The notes: generated from the sequence alone by a model not told the origin. A DNA stretch of 64,000 bases from Trileptium ribeirensis (GCA_030248225.1 JASANE010001655.1:1-64000), one strand, 5' to 3'. Shown: positions 1 through 11,104, counted from the first letter of the stretch. Numbers and translations: made by a program.

Positions 1-752
1 CGTGATAGTATTCCATCTAACGAATTCGCGTCCACGATAGTGTCTACCGGCAGTTTTAATTTTTATTTTAACCGCTAATGGTTTAGATTTATAGCTATAA
101 GGTGCATTGTTACTAGGTGTATTTTTGGCATGTTTTGCTGTTTGGTTATCTGGTGAGTTTGTTGTTTTCCGTTTCCTAGACTGTTTTATTTGCCAACCAG
201 CACTGGAGTCACAAGCCACATCACCAGCCGATTGAGGCACACCCGAATAGAGCGATGTTTCATCGCCTGATGTACTATAATCTGACGAAGACTGCGCAGT
301 GTCTTGGCTAAAATTTGATGTGTTGTAATTTATTCTCCTAACTGTTTTGGAACTATGCATCGCTGTTGTTTGCCGTTTTATATTGGACTTACCGGGCCGC
401 TTTCCTCTATTTTCAGATTCATCTTGATGATCCATAATCGAAACTCGTGACCTTTGTAGATATCCATCTCCGTTATGGGTTGGCTCAGATTCTATGATCG
501 GTTGATCCATACTCTTTCCTCGTGGTCGTAGGCTATCCATATCCGTAGTTGATTCCCGTTTTCCATGTTTCCGTCGTTGCCGTTTTCCAGAAGCAGATCC
601 ATTTAGAGTTTTCTTATCCGTAGTCGTGTTCCGTTGTCCATTAATTCGATTCCATTCGTTGACGGCTACATCGGGAGGCTTATTCTCTAACAGCGAGTAG
701 CTCTCCAGAGGACTTGGAGCTTTAGGCTCAGTCATGGAGGTCAACACTGTGG
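1..752 (-). CDS. Unrecognised Lys/Ser-rich protein, main exon, open at left edge
   Basis: From the ATG at 735 this minus-strand frame stays open for 245 codons down to base 1, so the protein continues past the window. It is rich in Ser, Thr, Asn, Lys and Arg, with basic clusters near residues 51-60 (KRQRRKHGKR), 185-190 (QSRKRK) and 223-241, the last reading KIKIKTAGRHYRGREF. It looks disordered and possibly nucleic-acid binding. The exon may begin at 752 rather than at the ATG: a pyrimidine-rich acceptor (tctatctatcag) precedes it and the frame is open through it. That acceptor is in phase with a strong donor at 950. I recognise no family. A gag/ORF1-like retroelement protein and an ordinary nuclear protein are both possible. 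Length, base composition and lack of stops argue that it is coding. Confidence 0.5.
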
Positions 753-950
753 CTGATAGATAGAGAATAAACCAAATTATTATTATTATTAAACTAATAA
801 TTAGTGATTATCTATTATAATCTATTAAGTTAATATTATCTATTAGAAAACGGTAAAATGTTAAGGTTATATTATTATTATTGAAAGCCAGTAAAACCAA
901 ATGAAACTCGTAAATGAAAGCGAAAACAGTGAAAACTTCTTGGTACTTAC

Positions 951-1053
951 CCCAGGCGGTCAAAAATAGATCAGATGTTATCAGATATCCGTTCATCATT
1001 ATAGCTGATATGACACCAAAAATTCGTAATTGTGTACATGCAATCCGAAACAA
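951..1053 (-). CDS. Candidate first exon of the left-edge gene
   Basis: An ATG at 1053 opens a frame of about 34 codons, with hydrophobic stretches, that ends at a near-consensus donor (TGGG then GTAAGTACC, intron from 950). It leaves one base. The acceptor at 753-755 supplies two bases, so the joined frame runs directly into the ATG-containing frame of the next exon. The implied intron is 198 bp. The start abuts the GC-rich repeat locus that begins near 1,050. Evidence is splice-site quality and phase only. Confidence 0.33.
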
Positions 1054-1345
1054 GCTCTAGAGCCTTCCAGGGGTCTAACTTCTGATCCAAGTACATTAAT
1101 TCGGTGCCCCGCTCAAAGGATCTCCCCTAGTCAAGCTCCAAGGGTCTAGCTTCTGGCTAGGCCCGCTGCCCCTTTCGGTGCCCGACTGAGGCCCGCTCAA
1201 AGGCTCTCGCCTAGCCAACCTCCAAGGCTCCTTCCAAGAGTCTAGTTTCTGGCTAGGCCCGCTGGCCCTTTCGGTGTCCGACTAAGGCCCGCTCAAAGTC
1301 TCTCGCCTAGCCAAGCTCCAAGCCTCATCCCAAGGGTCTAGCTTC
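1050..1345. repeat. About 97-bp tandem repeat, roughly 3 copies
   Basis: The motif CTGGCTAGGCCCGCTG recurs at 1153 and 1249, and a more diverged copy precedes them. Each unit also carries TCTCGCCTAG and CTCCAAGG blocks. The copies are GC-richer than their surroundings and share words with the 159-bp repeats further right, so they appear to be parts of one repeat family. Confidence 0.7.
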
Positions 1346-1745
1346 TGCCGCGTACTTTTCCCTGCCGCGTACTATTTCTTGCCGCGTACTTTTTCTAGCC
1401 GCGTACTTTTTCCTGCCACGTACTTTTTCCTGCCGCGTACTTTTTCCTGCCGCGTACTTTTTCTAGCCACGTATTAGGCACTTCAAAGGCTCTCGCCTAG
1501 TCAAGCTCCAAGGCTCCTTTCCACAAGAGCAAATCAGTTTGTTTATTTTCTTCCATATTTCCTTCCAAGGGCTACCGTCTGAGCCGCGTTCCAAGTATCT
1601 AAATTCCCCCACGTACTTTTTCTAGCCGCGTACTTTTTGAACTGCGTACTTTTTTCAGCGGGGTGCCTTTCCAGCCGCGTTCTTTTTCTAGCCGCCTACC
1701 TTTGCAATCGCGTACCTTTGAAGCAGCGTACCTTATATAAACATA
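1346..1745. repeat. GCCGCGTACTTTTTC microrepeat plus one 159-bp-type unit
   Basis: About eight imperfect copies of a 16-18 bp word (GCCGCGTACTTTTTCC) lie at 1346-1475. One copy of the longer unit follows (TCTCGCCTAG ... CAGTTTGTTTATTTTCTTCC ... GAGCCGCGTTCCAAG) at about 1476-1610, then more of the short word. The short word reappears at 2433-2510 and inside the satellite at about 18,780. Confidence 0.75.
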
Positions 1746-2395
1746 TATATGCGTGTATAAATTTTGTACATAGTGTTTTTATTAGTACTAGTGTTACGTA
1801 AGAGTAAGCGTATTTAATATATATAAATTTGAGTTTTGCATGCTAATCATTCTTTGCCCTGGCCCACCTTGGCAATCAATGATAAATAATTATGTAGTTT
1901 TAGCATCTAGCTGTTTCAAACTGCGCACAAACTTTATTGTATAGCCGACCAATTCTAAAAAATAGCAGGTACAAATTTCACATTATTTGTCTTAGTTTTT
2001 CAATTTCGAGAAAGTGTGTAAGCCATATGCTAAAAGCATTGCTTCTCGAACAATATATTGCTTCTCGAATTTATTTGTAGAAATGAAACGACAGTATTTT
2101 AATGTTTGTGGTACAGTCATAGCTCCAAAATTATACATCTTTTTGCATAAAAACACACTGGGTAGTGACTTTGTTTTGAAAAATAAGAGCTATTCCATCA
2201 CCGCGGCCAAGTAGACTGGAGCACGAGCGCCGAATCGCTCTGCGTAGTTTCCTTTTCGTAGTAGTCGTTGAATTCAGCCAACTGGAAATTGGAGATCAGC
2301 ACGGCTAGAGCGTGACTTGGCTTTGCCTTTCGCATTACCACCTTTGCCTCGGCCAGACATGATTGACGAATGAGATATCCGTTAAAATTTAAAAT
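1746..2395. other. Unique AT-rich island inside the repeat locus
   Basis: Sequence between the two blocks of the repeat locus. Short open frames occur on both strands but none has family motifs or convincing splice sites. I see nothing I can name here. Confidence 0.4.
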
Positions 2396-3391
2396 TAGCT
2401 CAGCTCCAAGCCTCATTCCAAGAGTCTAGCTTCTGCCGCGTACTTTTTCCTGCCGAGTACTTTTTCTTGCCGCGTACTATTTCTTGCCGCGTACTTTTTA
2501 TAGCCGGGTACTAGGCCCTTCAAAGGCTCTCGCCTAGTCAAACTCCAATGCTCCTTTCCACAAGGGCAAATCAGTTTGTTTATTTTCTTCCACATTTCCT
2601 TTCAAGGGCTAGCGTCTGAGCCGCGTTCCAAGTATCTAGCTTCCGCCGTGTACTTCTTCTAGCCGCGTACTAGGCCCTTCAAGGGCTCTCGCCTAGTCAA
2701 ACTCCAATGCTCCTTTCCACAAGGGCAAATCAGTTTGTTTATTTTCTTCCACATTTCCTTCCAAGGGCTAGCGTCTGCGCCGCGTTCCAAGTATCTAGCT
2801 TCTGCCGTATACTTCTTCTAGCCGCGTACTAGGCCCTTCAAACGCTCTCGCCTAGTCAAACTCCAATGCTCCTTTCCACAAGGGCAAATCAGTTTGCTTA
2901 TTTTCTTCCACATTTCCTTCCAAGGGCTAGCGTCTGAGCCGCGTTCCAAGTATCTAGCTTCCGCCGTGTAGTTCTTCTAGCCGCGTACTAGGCCCTTCAA
3001 AGGCTCTCGCCTAGTCAAACTCCAATGCTCCTTTCCACAAGGGCAAATCAGTTTGTTTATTTTCTTCCACATTTCCTTCCAAGGGCTAGCGTCTGAGCCG
3101 CGTTCCAAGTATCTAGCTTCCGCCGTATACTTCTTCTAGCCGCGTACTAGGCCCTTCAAAGGCTCTCGCCTAGTCAAACTCCAATGCTCATTCCACAAGG
3201 CCAAATCAGTTTGTTTATTTTCTACCACATTTCCTTCCAAGGGCTAGCGTCTGAGCCGCGTTCCAAGTATCTAGCTTCCGCCGTGTACTTCTTCTAGCCG
3301 CGTACTAGGCCCTTCAAAGGCTCTCGCCTAGTCAAGCTCCAAGGCTCCTTTCCACAAGGGCAAATCAGTTTGTTTATTTTCTTCCATATTT
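2396..3391. repeat. 159-bp tandem repeat, about 5.5 copies
   Basis: The word CTAGGCCCTT starts at 2511, 2670, 2829, 2988, 3147 and 3305, a spacing of 159 bp four times and then 158. Each unit contains CTCCAATGCTCCTTTCCACA, CAGTTTGTTTATTTTCTTCC and GAGCCGCGTTCCAAG. Copies differ at only a few bases, so the array is young. Open frames on the minus strand at 2198-2595 are by-products of the repeat. Confidence 0.88.
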
Positions 3392-6103
3392 TCTAATATC
3401 TTTCACATCGAAAATGGTATGGGCACAAAACTAAAAGTAATCTAAGATTATGCGCTATTAAAGTTACACGGGTAGGCAGAATGCATTTTTACCGCCCTTG
3501 TTAATCTTATTTCATTAAAGATTTTCCTATAGTATTTCATATGTTACTTTTATTGCTTTTGCTTGGCCATAAACAATTTAATTATGTCGTATATAATAAA
3601 TTTTGATTATTGCTAACACACATTCATACATAAAGCCTTAACTTTTTTGCGGAATTACGGCTTACATACATTTCCGACATAGAAACATTGCATTTTATTG
3701 TTGTGTGTTGCTTTGAAGCAGCTAGATAAGCTACACAGATTGGATATTTCATATCATTTTCAAATCAAGTGCGTAGAGAAGTGGGATCGTCGTACCTAAC
3801 AGTAATTTGGCTTTCTAATATAATGCATATCAAAATACCGCGGGCAAAAATATAATGAGCAAATGTTGAGGAATAGTTCAATGCCTCGAATATATTCGGT
3901 CGTTAAAGTTTATTACTTTTCGAATTTTTGTCCATCCTTTAAATGCTTGAAAGCAAAATTACTGTTAAAATGCCTTATGCAGAAACTCATTGGTTAAACA
4001 ACGTACTGCGAGTGTTGTTAAAAATAGGACATTCTATAGAAATGTTTAATTATATCTACTTTCCGTGCTTGCAAGGCTAGGAATGTATACGACCAGATAG
4101 CTTACATGTGTCAGCAATTTCATATTCATATCAGCGTGTTTAAGCTATTGATGATATGCTGAAAAATAGCACTCAACGGCTATGTATATTTAGCTTCTTG
4201 GCAAATGCGAGAGATATCACCACCAGCTCGCGAGGTGAAGGTAAAATGAACGAATGTGAGTCTGAGCTTAGTGACTACTTCAAAGTTTAAAATTGAGGTT
4301 TCTGTCCGACTTCACAAAGCGAAGTGATAACAACACATAAGCAATGTGTTAATGGTAACGTTGTTTCGGTACATAACAAAACCATGCTGACATGTATTTC
4401 TGTCTCTGATCGCCAAAATACGGAGACCTTCAAATCTGAAAATAGTAACTTTCGTGGAAAATTATAAGGTTACGTCATTGTTATCCTGTTGGTGTGCATA
4501 CAGCTTTCCATTTTAAAAACTAAAGAAATACAATAGTTTCGTCTAAGTCAGAAACCATACAAACATACTATAGTTTCCCTTTCATGCGTCAATAAATGTA
4601 AATAATTTACCGTTCACGCAAATTTAGTTAAACTTTAAAATTATTTGTCTCCACAAGTTAAGTTACAGCAGTCCTTAATGAACGCTCAGCAATAGTGACC
4701 TCTGAAGTACTTTGTAGAGCTACCACAATAGTTACGACTCTTGTCAGCGACGTTTGTTCACTGGTAACATAAATATAAATACGCAATGGAGAATTTGTAA
4801 GAGTTATTTATCAACCAGCACTTGTTGTTAACAATCTGTTTCTGCTTAAGGAAACTCTCGCACTACCAATCTGTGAGGTGCGGCGAGATGCAAGCCTAGT
4901 ATTAGTTCAACGCTCTTCCAAATGTAATATGTTACTAGACACTAGGTGCGCACACATTGGTTATTTTTTCCAATTCACTTCATAATATAAGCACCGGTGA
5001 TTATTTTGCTAAAAATTATTTTGTCTTGCATACACGGCTTCCAATACTGTAACGCTGAGGTCAAGCCAGTGTTCGGTCACAGTTTCACGAATTAACATCG
5101 TAATTTACTGACATAAATCGAACCTACACTTAAAACGTGACATATTTGCTATTTGATAGAGGACAATTAATAGCATCGTATTATTTGTAGCGCTCAAAAT
5201 TTGCGAAGCTAAGATATAATTTTGACTCATCGCAAAAGCAAAATGAGTCCTGCGCCCAGGTCTCTACGTCAGAAAGTTTTATATAAACACGAAAAGAGAT
5301 GCGAAATCGTCAAATCAACACATACATAAATTGACTTCACATATTATAAAGCCTCTGTTCGCGTACGCTCATCTGCGACTGCAGTTGATAGAATTACATA
5401 CACCAATTTTGAACGCTTCAGTTCTAGATTTTGACAAAAGAACAATGGTATAGCCGCCTATAGTTAAGTTTATAAATCGTTTTTAAGTTAGAAAAACAAC
5501 GTACATGTCGTACTTTTGATTGACATGACAAACCTGTAATACTACGGAAGAGCGTTGACTATACTACGTGATCTAGGCGCATCGTCACAATCTCAGCCTG
5601 TTCACGTTTATATATTGTTTTGTTTGTATGTAACTAGCGTAAAGTGTATTTCTTAATATGTAACTAACGACATACTTGTGCTCGAGTGTATAAGCCGAAT
5701 TCGACAGTATTCCATATTTTGGTAGCCACCGCTGACAATGTGACACTTATTGATTAAAATTGTAGTTGATGTAATCAGAGTGATAGATAACGTATACTCC
5801 ACCCTTGACTATAAAAAGATATAGGACTTAAAGAAATTGTGTTATTGTGTGATCTTTAAATTTTGAGTACGGAGTCATATGAAAGTCAACTCGGTAACTA
5901 TCTAAAACAGGCTCGCATGCATATTTAAACTGTTATATTTAAATAAACGCGAAATTATGTAAGCTGACATATACTTCACAGATTGTTTATTGACCTCCCT
6001 AGTAATCTAGCTTGAGAGACATAAATTAAGAATTCGACATATGTTCTGTAAAATATCTATTAATATAAAAATGTTCTATTTCTAATAAACGTTAGGAATG
6101 TGA
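3392..6103. other. Non-coding AT-rich spacer
   Basis: No long open frame and no tandem repeat. A 47-bp open segment at 4194-4240 lies between an AG and GTAAAA but is too short to call. I see nothing else nameable. Confidence 0.4.
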
Positions 6104-6181
6104 TTATGTATTTATGGAACGCACAGTGTTCCAACATATGTATTATTTATAGGTTATAGAGAGGAGTCTATTAACTTAGAA

Positions 6182-6421
6182 ATGTCAAATATATTATGTG
6201 TTGGTGATTCCACTTTCCGGGGACTAAATCTTGGTCTCACAAGATTCCTTCCCGGAAAGAGATTTCGACCAATAGTTTCGGTAGCGCGGATGCTGCTGCT
6301 TCTCAATCAATTCGAAATCGTCGTTATTTCTGCTGGAACAAATGATCTGTCTGTACGTGGATCCCTTGGAAAGAAGAAACACAACCGCGCATGCAAGATT
6401 CCGCATAAAACAGTTGAAATG
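6182..6421 (+). CDS. SGNH/GDSL-like esterase domain, exon with blocks I and III
   Basis: This exon encodes about 80 residues beginning MSNILCVGDSTFRG. VGDS at residues 7-10 matches block I, the Ser nucleophile of SGNH hydrolases. VVISAGTNDL at about residues 48-57 matches block III, where GxND supplies oxyanion and catalytic contacts. It ends in a good donor, ATG then GTGAGA at 6422, in phase 0. The frame stays open upstream to 6104, so the ATG at 6182 is a plausible start but an internal exon is not excluded. Members of the family hydrolyse ester bonds in lipids or carbohydrates; the substrate here is unknown. The next exons supply the middle of the domain and the block V His. Confidence 0.66.
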
Positions 6422-7017
6422 GTGAGATATTTAAATTTTATGTGTTCGTTATATCTAGTGGGAGCCTCAAAACTGCGTTATTTTACCAAATGAACTTTCA
6501 GCGCCAATTGTACCTCAAAGATACCAATACTAACATATCTATATGTCTAAATGTGTGCGTGTGTATAGCTTTTGTTGCCATTTCGTATAACCAAACAGGT
6601 GGTAAAAATAAATTAACAAACAACAAGTTGAGCTATATATCTCAAGGTAATAGCGTGAATGTGAAGGATCAATGCATCTTAGAATAACAAGCGATCCTGG
6701 CCGGGTTACTAAATTACGAATCATCAAGAATTTTAATATAATACTTTATTTGTATGCAGCCATAGATAAATATGCTGTAAGAGTTTTAATCGTCATAAAA
6801 ATGCTATTTTGCACTCTGTTTTAAGATGCCGGTTGCAGATTGCTCCTTTGCTTTAAATTGCAACCGTACGAGTAACACAGATTGTGAAAGGTTGCGTATA
6901 GCTTGGTTTCAAGGTAGTAACAAATTTTCCTAACAAGACAAGTATTGGATACAGTGTAGATCAATTATATAAATTAATAATTTTAACAAAACTATAGGTT
7001 GATGAACTTGCACCTAG

Positions 7018-7440
7018 TCATACATGCTCATGTGGGGGACGGTGATGGAGTCAGATTATTCCTTCTTGAGGCTCGGACCCCTCTTGTGGCGACCGCCGAT
7101 TTCCCCTGACAAGTAGTCCAACCTCCCCCGCCCCTCCGAGGCCCAGAACCAGCCAATACCCGCGCTAAAGGGGTGTAGAAAGTTTTATCAAAAAACGAAG
7201 GGAAATAGTCGAATATTGGTTGAAATGGGCACAAGTGGAGGAAATATTCGCAAAAATCGAGGAAAAATTAGTGAAAATTGAAATAAGTTTGAGTCCCAAA
7301 ATGTTTCGAAATTACATCCTCCCCTCACGAATTGCCCCTCCGAAGCCAGCTGATTAGTTGATTCTCCTTCAAGAGGCCGAAGTTCTTCCGTCGAAGCACC
7401 CACTATCAACCTTGTGACCTGGGACCTCAGGCATGTATGA
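7018..7440. mobile_element. Short inverted-repeat element, GC-rich arms and A-rich core
   Basis: Ends are TCATACATGC at 7018-7027 and GCATGTATGA at 7431-7440, a perfect 10-bp inverted repeat. The arms are GC-rich with C runs and the core is A-rich (words like GGAAAAATTAGTG). The ends match the CATACATG termini of the elements at 43272 and 44412, where target duplications are clear. No matching target duplication is visible here. It lies in intron 1 of the SGNH-type gene. Confidence 0.58.
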
Positions 7441-7833
7441 TATACCCTTGGCTCCGTACCCTTTGAATGAGTGCCTCGATGACAAAAGAGATCTATTCTA
7501 TGGCACGTGCTAAAGTAACTGTGATGCTACCTATTGTCATTACGCCGTAGTATTCTTCCTTATTCAAGAACTGATCATGTATAATACATGTAAAATTGAA
7601 GCGAAGTAGCAGTGGTAATCCCCACAGTCATATAACATCAGCATGTAAGAAAATCAAGTCATAGTCCTACATTTCATTTCTTCAATATGTGGTTTAATTC
7701 CAGCGTCATTTCTTTAGGTATGCCTAGAATTCATTGCCACGCTAATATAATTACTGTAGTAAATGTAGATACTGTTGCAACAACAGATATTGATGGAAAT
7801 AATTATAACAGCAGTATGCTCGTAGTATTTCAG

Positions 7834-8091
7834 TTTGAGACTCTCGCGCGAGACTTTCCAGCAACTCGATTTGTCTATGTACTGCCATTGCCGAAGGATT
7901 GCTCAGCTGTGGAGCAGAAACAACGAAAGAAATTTGCTACTCTGGTCAAATTTATCTTTTTTACCAAGAAACGTTATTTTGTGCGACTACAATCATGTTC
8001 TTGGAAAGCAGATTATTACAGAGTACGTGCTCTAGATCGATTTATGGCTATTAAGCGTACGCAGGGAAATTGTGTAATAGCTCATAGCTAA
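7834..8091 (+). CDS. SGNH/GDSL-like domain, middle exon
   Basis: The acceptor gtagtatttcag (7831-7833) is followed in phase 0, matching the previous donor, by FETLARDFPATRFVYVLPLP, a typical mid-domain SGNH segment (helix, then a strand ending in an LPxP loop). Further on, YYRVRALDRFMAIKR and GNCVIAH resemble the segment before block V. The frame stops at 8089-8091. To reach the next exon (which begins with one base) a phase-2 donor is needed, and I see no canonical GT in that phase. Either a further small exon lies between 8.1 and 9.3 kb, the splice is non-canonical near 8,082, or the copy is damaged. The upstream ATG at 7687 is probably only intron sequence. Confidence 0.55.
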   Translation, partial: FETLARDFPATRFVYVLPLPKDCSAVEQKQRKKFATLVKFIFFTKKRYFVRLQSCSWKADYYRVRALDRFMAIKRTQGNCVIAHS

Positions 8092-8322
8092 GTGTAAAGA
8101 ATTGTCTGTAGGTTGATGTTGAACAGCGGTACTTGACTTCGGCCGGGCAATGGCTATATAGCTATGAGAGTTAATCAAACTGATTTTGAAAATAAATATT
8201 GAAAACAACGGTAAAAAGAAAAATTAGACTGCTTCAAAATTTGAAAGGGTGGTTCACGGTTTCATCGTAGTAATTTTTAAGCAAGAATGCTTTAACGGGA
8301 ACTACTCAGTCTAAGCCTACTG

Positions 8323-8405
8323 AAATTTAGAAAGAAGGTTATTCCTCTCCTCAGGCTATACAACTAAATTTAGAAAGAAGGTTATTCCTCTCCTCAGGCT
8401 ATACA
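8323..8405. repeat. 43-bp tandem duplication, 2 copies
   Basis: AAATTTAGAAAGAAGG starts at 8323 and again at 8366. The two copies, ending in CTCCTCAGGCTATACA, are practically identical, so the duplication is recent. It sits in an intron of the SGNH-type gene. Confidence 0.9.
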
Positions 8406-9351
8406 AATGGCATGATAACTACCCACAATTCTTAATTTAACTAATTGTGTTTACTTTGTATTAGGGTAATTGAGCAACGTTAATAAATTGCGTTCTGGTT
8501 GTTTAACACATAGAGGCCTATGTAGAAATTTTGTTTCGAGTAATATTGATCATAGCTTGAACTGTATATTTATAACCGTATCGACACTCACTGTAGTGTT
8601 AATTATTAGCACGTTCCTATTTTGGCAAGAGCTTGTATTTGTGCCTATAGTAGTCTTTAAAATAGTTGAGTTTTATAACAATGAATGTAGTAGACAAGAT
8701 GTCTAGCTATGTAATAAATTTTCTCTGATATTAACGCTACAAGATATACGGAAACGAGTATACAGAAATTTTTGTGTAGGCGTCACCACCTTCAACTTGG
8801 ACATTGCTAAAAGTAGTAAGAGACAACAACCAGGGACTATATTTTTGTGGCAAATAGTATAACGAGTTATTGTTCTCTTCTATATACCTGTTGATTTCAT
8901 ACAAAAATTATGTGTCTTGGCGTATTTCGCTTACCGAAAGCCCAGCATGATTGGAAACATCCCAGATCGCCTTGTTATAACAACAAAACATTGTACGATC
9001 CATTGTTTTTGGATATATATTGTTTATATGATTCATACATTCGTTCCAACGTATGTTAATAATTGTGGTGATGACTAAATTACTTTAAACTTGAATTTTA
9101 CATAGCACAATATAATACGGTTTAAAATAAATGGTTTTTTCAAAGTAATTTAAAATGCATTAGAAACACAGTTTATTCAGGCACCAGCTTCCCGCTCTGG
9201 AACGCCTTTGGCGGTAATTCGGTTACTATCTAAATTTTTCCAGCAGTAGTTTAAATTGATTTAATTTAATTACTGTGGCTAATTAAACTTATCTTTTGAC
9301 AAACATGTTTGTTTCTTTATTGTTTAGCAATGATTCATTCTAACTTCCAAG

Positions 9352-9528
9352 GCCTGAGTTGTATCGCGAAAATTCTGGCGGGAAACTGCATCTCAATTTC
9401 AACGGCATCGGCATGCTTCGCAGCCTACTAAAACGCCGCATAGCCAGCCTACATGGATGCATGAATGTCCAAAGGGTGCACAAGACATTTCATTTACAAT
9501 TCGACGCTCTTAATGGATTCGATACATG
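9352..9528 (+). CDS. SGNH/GDSL-like domain, block V exon and linker
   Basis: After the acceptor cttccaag the frame reads PELYRENSGGKLHLNFNGIG, then MLRSLLKRR. This matches the C-terminal block V of SGNH hydrolases (DGxHLNxxG) with the catalytic His and HLN..G retained. The Asp three residues before the His is Gly here, so activity is uncertain. About 25 linker residues follow (HKTFHLQFDALNGFDT). A donor (ACATG then GTACAA) at 9529 leaves two bases, exactly the phase needed by the NADAR exon 115 bp downstream. Alternatively the frame runs on to a stop at 9643, making the SGNH protein a separate product. Confidence 0.52.
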
Positions 9529-9643
9529 GTACAACAGAACTCAGTTGCTATCGTTGTTTCACGAACAACTGTATTTTTGCGGGCACCTAGAAACACATGC
9601 CCTACCATTGTTAAAAAGTTCAACAACTACAGATTATTTTTAG

Positions 9644-9875
9644 TTTACCCAAAAATTCAATATTTAGCAACTATTACCTGTGCCGTTTTCAACTTCATGA
9701 CCGAGTTTTCAGTAGCGTGGAACAATATTATTGTTGGCAGAAGGAGTTAATCTGTGGGCAACAACAAATTGCAACAGCCGTTCTTTCACTTAAGGTTCCC
9801 CGTGAGATGAAGTCAGCAACGAAATATCTTGCAAGCAAGTATTGGATTTCATCGACAAAAATAACGGTTATGCAA
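9644..9875 (+). CDS. NADAR (YbiA-like) domain, N-terminal exon
   Basis: The acceptor attatttttag is followed by one base and 77 codons. The frame includes SIFSNYYLCRF, FSSVEQYYCWQKELICG, VPREMKSATKYLASKYW and KITVMQ. These are the NADAR hallmarks in order: LSNxY, a SVEQYYxxxK core with the catalytic-region Glu, P..xK, and the W....VM helix. It ends at the donor CAA then GTATGT (9876) in phase 0. NADAR domains are N-glycosidases: YbiA acts on riboflavin-pathway intermediates, and some bacterial NADARs remove ADP-ribose from guanine. The animal role is not established. The exon joins in phase to the SGNH block V exon upstream and the exon at 10895 downstream. Confidence 0.75.
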
Positions 9876-10894
9876 GTATGTTTGAACAAGTCTTCGTAAC
9901 GGCCGTTTGTTAGTTTTTTTGTTTTGTTGTATTAAACTATCGCACCTACGGCGCAGATTTCCATTACCTGGCAGCTGAAATGACAAATTTTCAGCTTTTG
10001 CTTGGGGATGTTTCGTAGTTGACGAACAATATTTAGTAAATATCCAGAAGGCAACAAGTTAATTTTTAAGCTATAGGTGCTCAAGGTCTAAAGGCTTAGG
10101 GAGGTAGATGGTTTCGGAGTGGTTGGAGTGAAAGCGCAGTAGGCGTAATCAAAAACAAAAAATTCCCGATGCTCCCGATTGCTTTCCATGGTTTTTCCTC
10201 ATAATTTCTAAAATTCTACACGCCTTCGGCGAGAACGAATGCAGTTGTCTGAGGCCTCAGGAGAGATAAGATAGATTTGTGGATACGGGACTTTAGCGGT
10301 GTAACCCCCTACGCCTACGGACACCTTTGATTTAACGTGCTTCTACGTATTGCGGATTCTTGAAGCAGTTGTTTCGTACCTCAATTGCAAAATTGCGTCT
10401 GTGTAGAATTATTATCATATAATTTCATGCTAAAACGATTCATGCTAATTTAATGTTTTGAATCGATCTTTTGCCGGCACATATCAGAGTTAGCATTTCC
10501 TGACAAACAAAGTTGAGAATATTTTCAGTAATTTTCACAGGAACCGCAATCGTCAAATCTTAAATTTGTGTGTTGTCTAGTCACATAGCAGAACGTCTTG
10601 CGATGTGATAGTAGTAACTGGAAGCATAACAAGGCGGTATTGTTTACAACAGCACTTGTTCTGGCATTATTTCATATATTATTGTTACACCATGTAACCC
10701 ATGTCATACTTCCAAAATATGTATGATTACAGTATCACCCTGCATTACTAATGTCTGTACGTCATATACTTAGGCCGCACATCATTGTTTTCAACATTGA
10801 AAACATATGCAAACTCTAAATAAAATCCGCATTTTTATCCTTTAATCTATACTGTAATATAAGCACACATCTTTAAGGCAAAAAATTATTTCAG
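9876..10894 (+). other. Intron within the NADAR domain
   Basis: A 1,019-bp phase-0 intron, GTATGT ... ttatttcag. It contains no recognisable element. Confidence 0.6.
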
Positions 10895-11104
10895 GAAGCA
10901 GTTACGGCAAAATCCGCACAATGCCGCGAATTTACTAAAGTACTGCTAGATACTCGGCTTCAAACAGGCCGCTTCGCCGAAGCATCAAAAGACGAGTTCT
11001 GGGGCAGCCGAATGGAATGGTGGCAGATTGTGAATGAATCGAAATTGCCAAATCTGGAACGGTGTAATGAACTCGGAAAAATCCTGAACGGAATAAAAAA
11101 ATAA
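10895..11104 (+). CDS. NADAR (YbiA-like) domain, C-terminal exon with stop
   Basis: After the acceptor aaattatttcag, 69 codons and a TAA follow. The frame has no Met near its start, so ATG-based scanning misses it. It reads EAVTAKSAQCREFTKVLLDT, then ASKDEFWGSRM and CNELGKILNGIKK. This matches the NADAR C-terminal half: K..Q....LL.T, the E-x-S-x-D-x-x-WG motif (here EASKDEFWG) with conserved Asp and Trp, and the closing N.LG..L..I. An AATAAA overlaps the stop at 11100-11105 and may serve as poly(A) signal. Together with 9644-9875 the domain is essentially full length. Confidence 0.78.
   Translation, partial: EAVTAKSAQCREFTKVLLDTRLQTGRFAEASKDEFWGSRMEWWQIVNESKLPNLERCNELGKILNGIKK

Noticed and set aside
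2198..2595. Two minus-strand open frames in the 159-bp repeats
   Set aside because: They arise from repeat composition and have no family motif.
4194..4240. 47-bp micro-exon between TTTAG and GTAAAA
   Set aside because: Too short, no homology and no partner exon in phase.
7028..7409. Minus-strand open frames of 68 and 73 codons
   Set aside because: They lie wholly inside an inverted-repeat element and are GC-driven.
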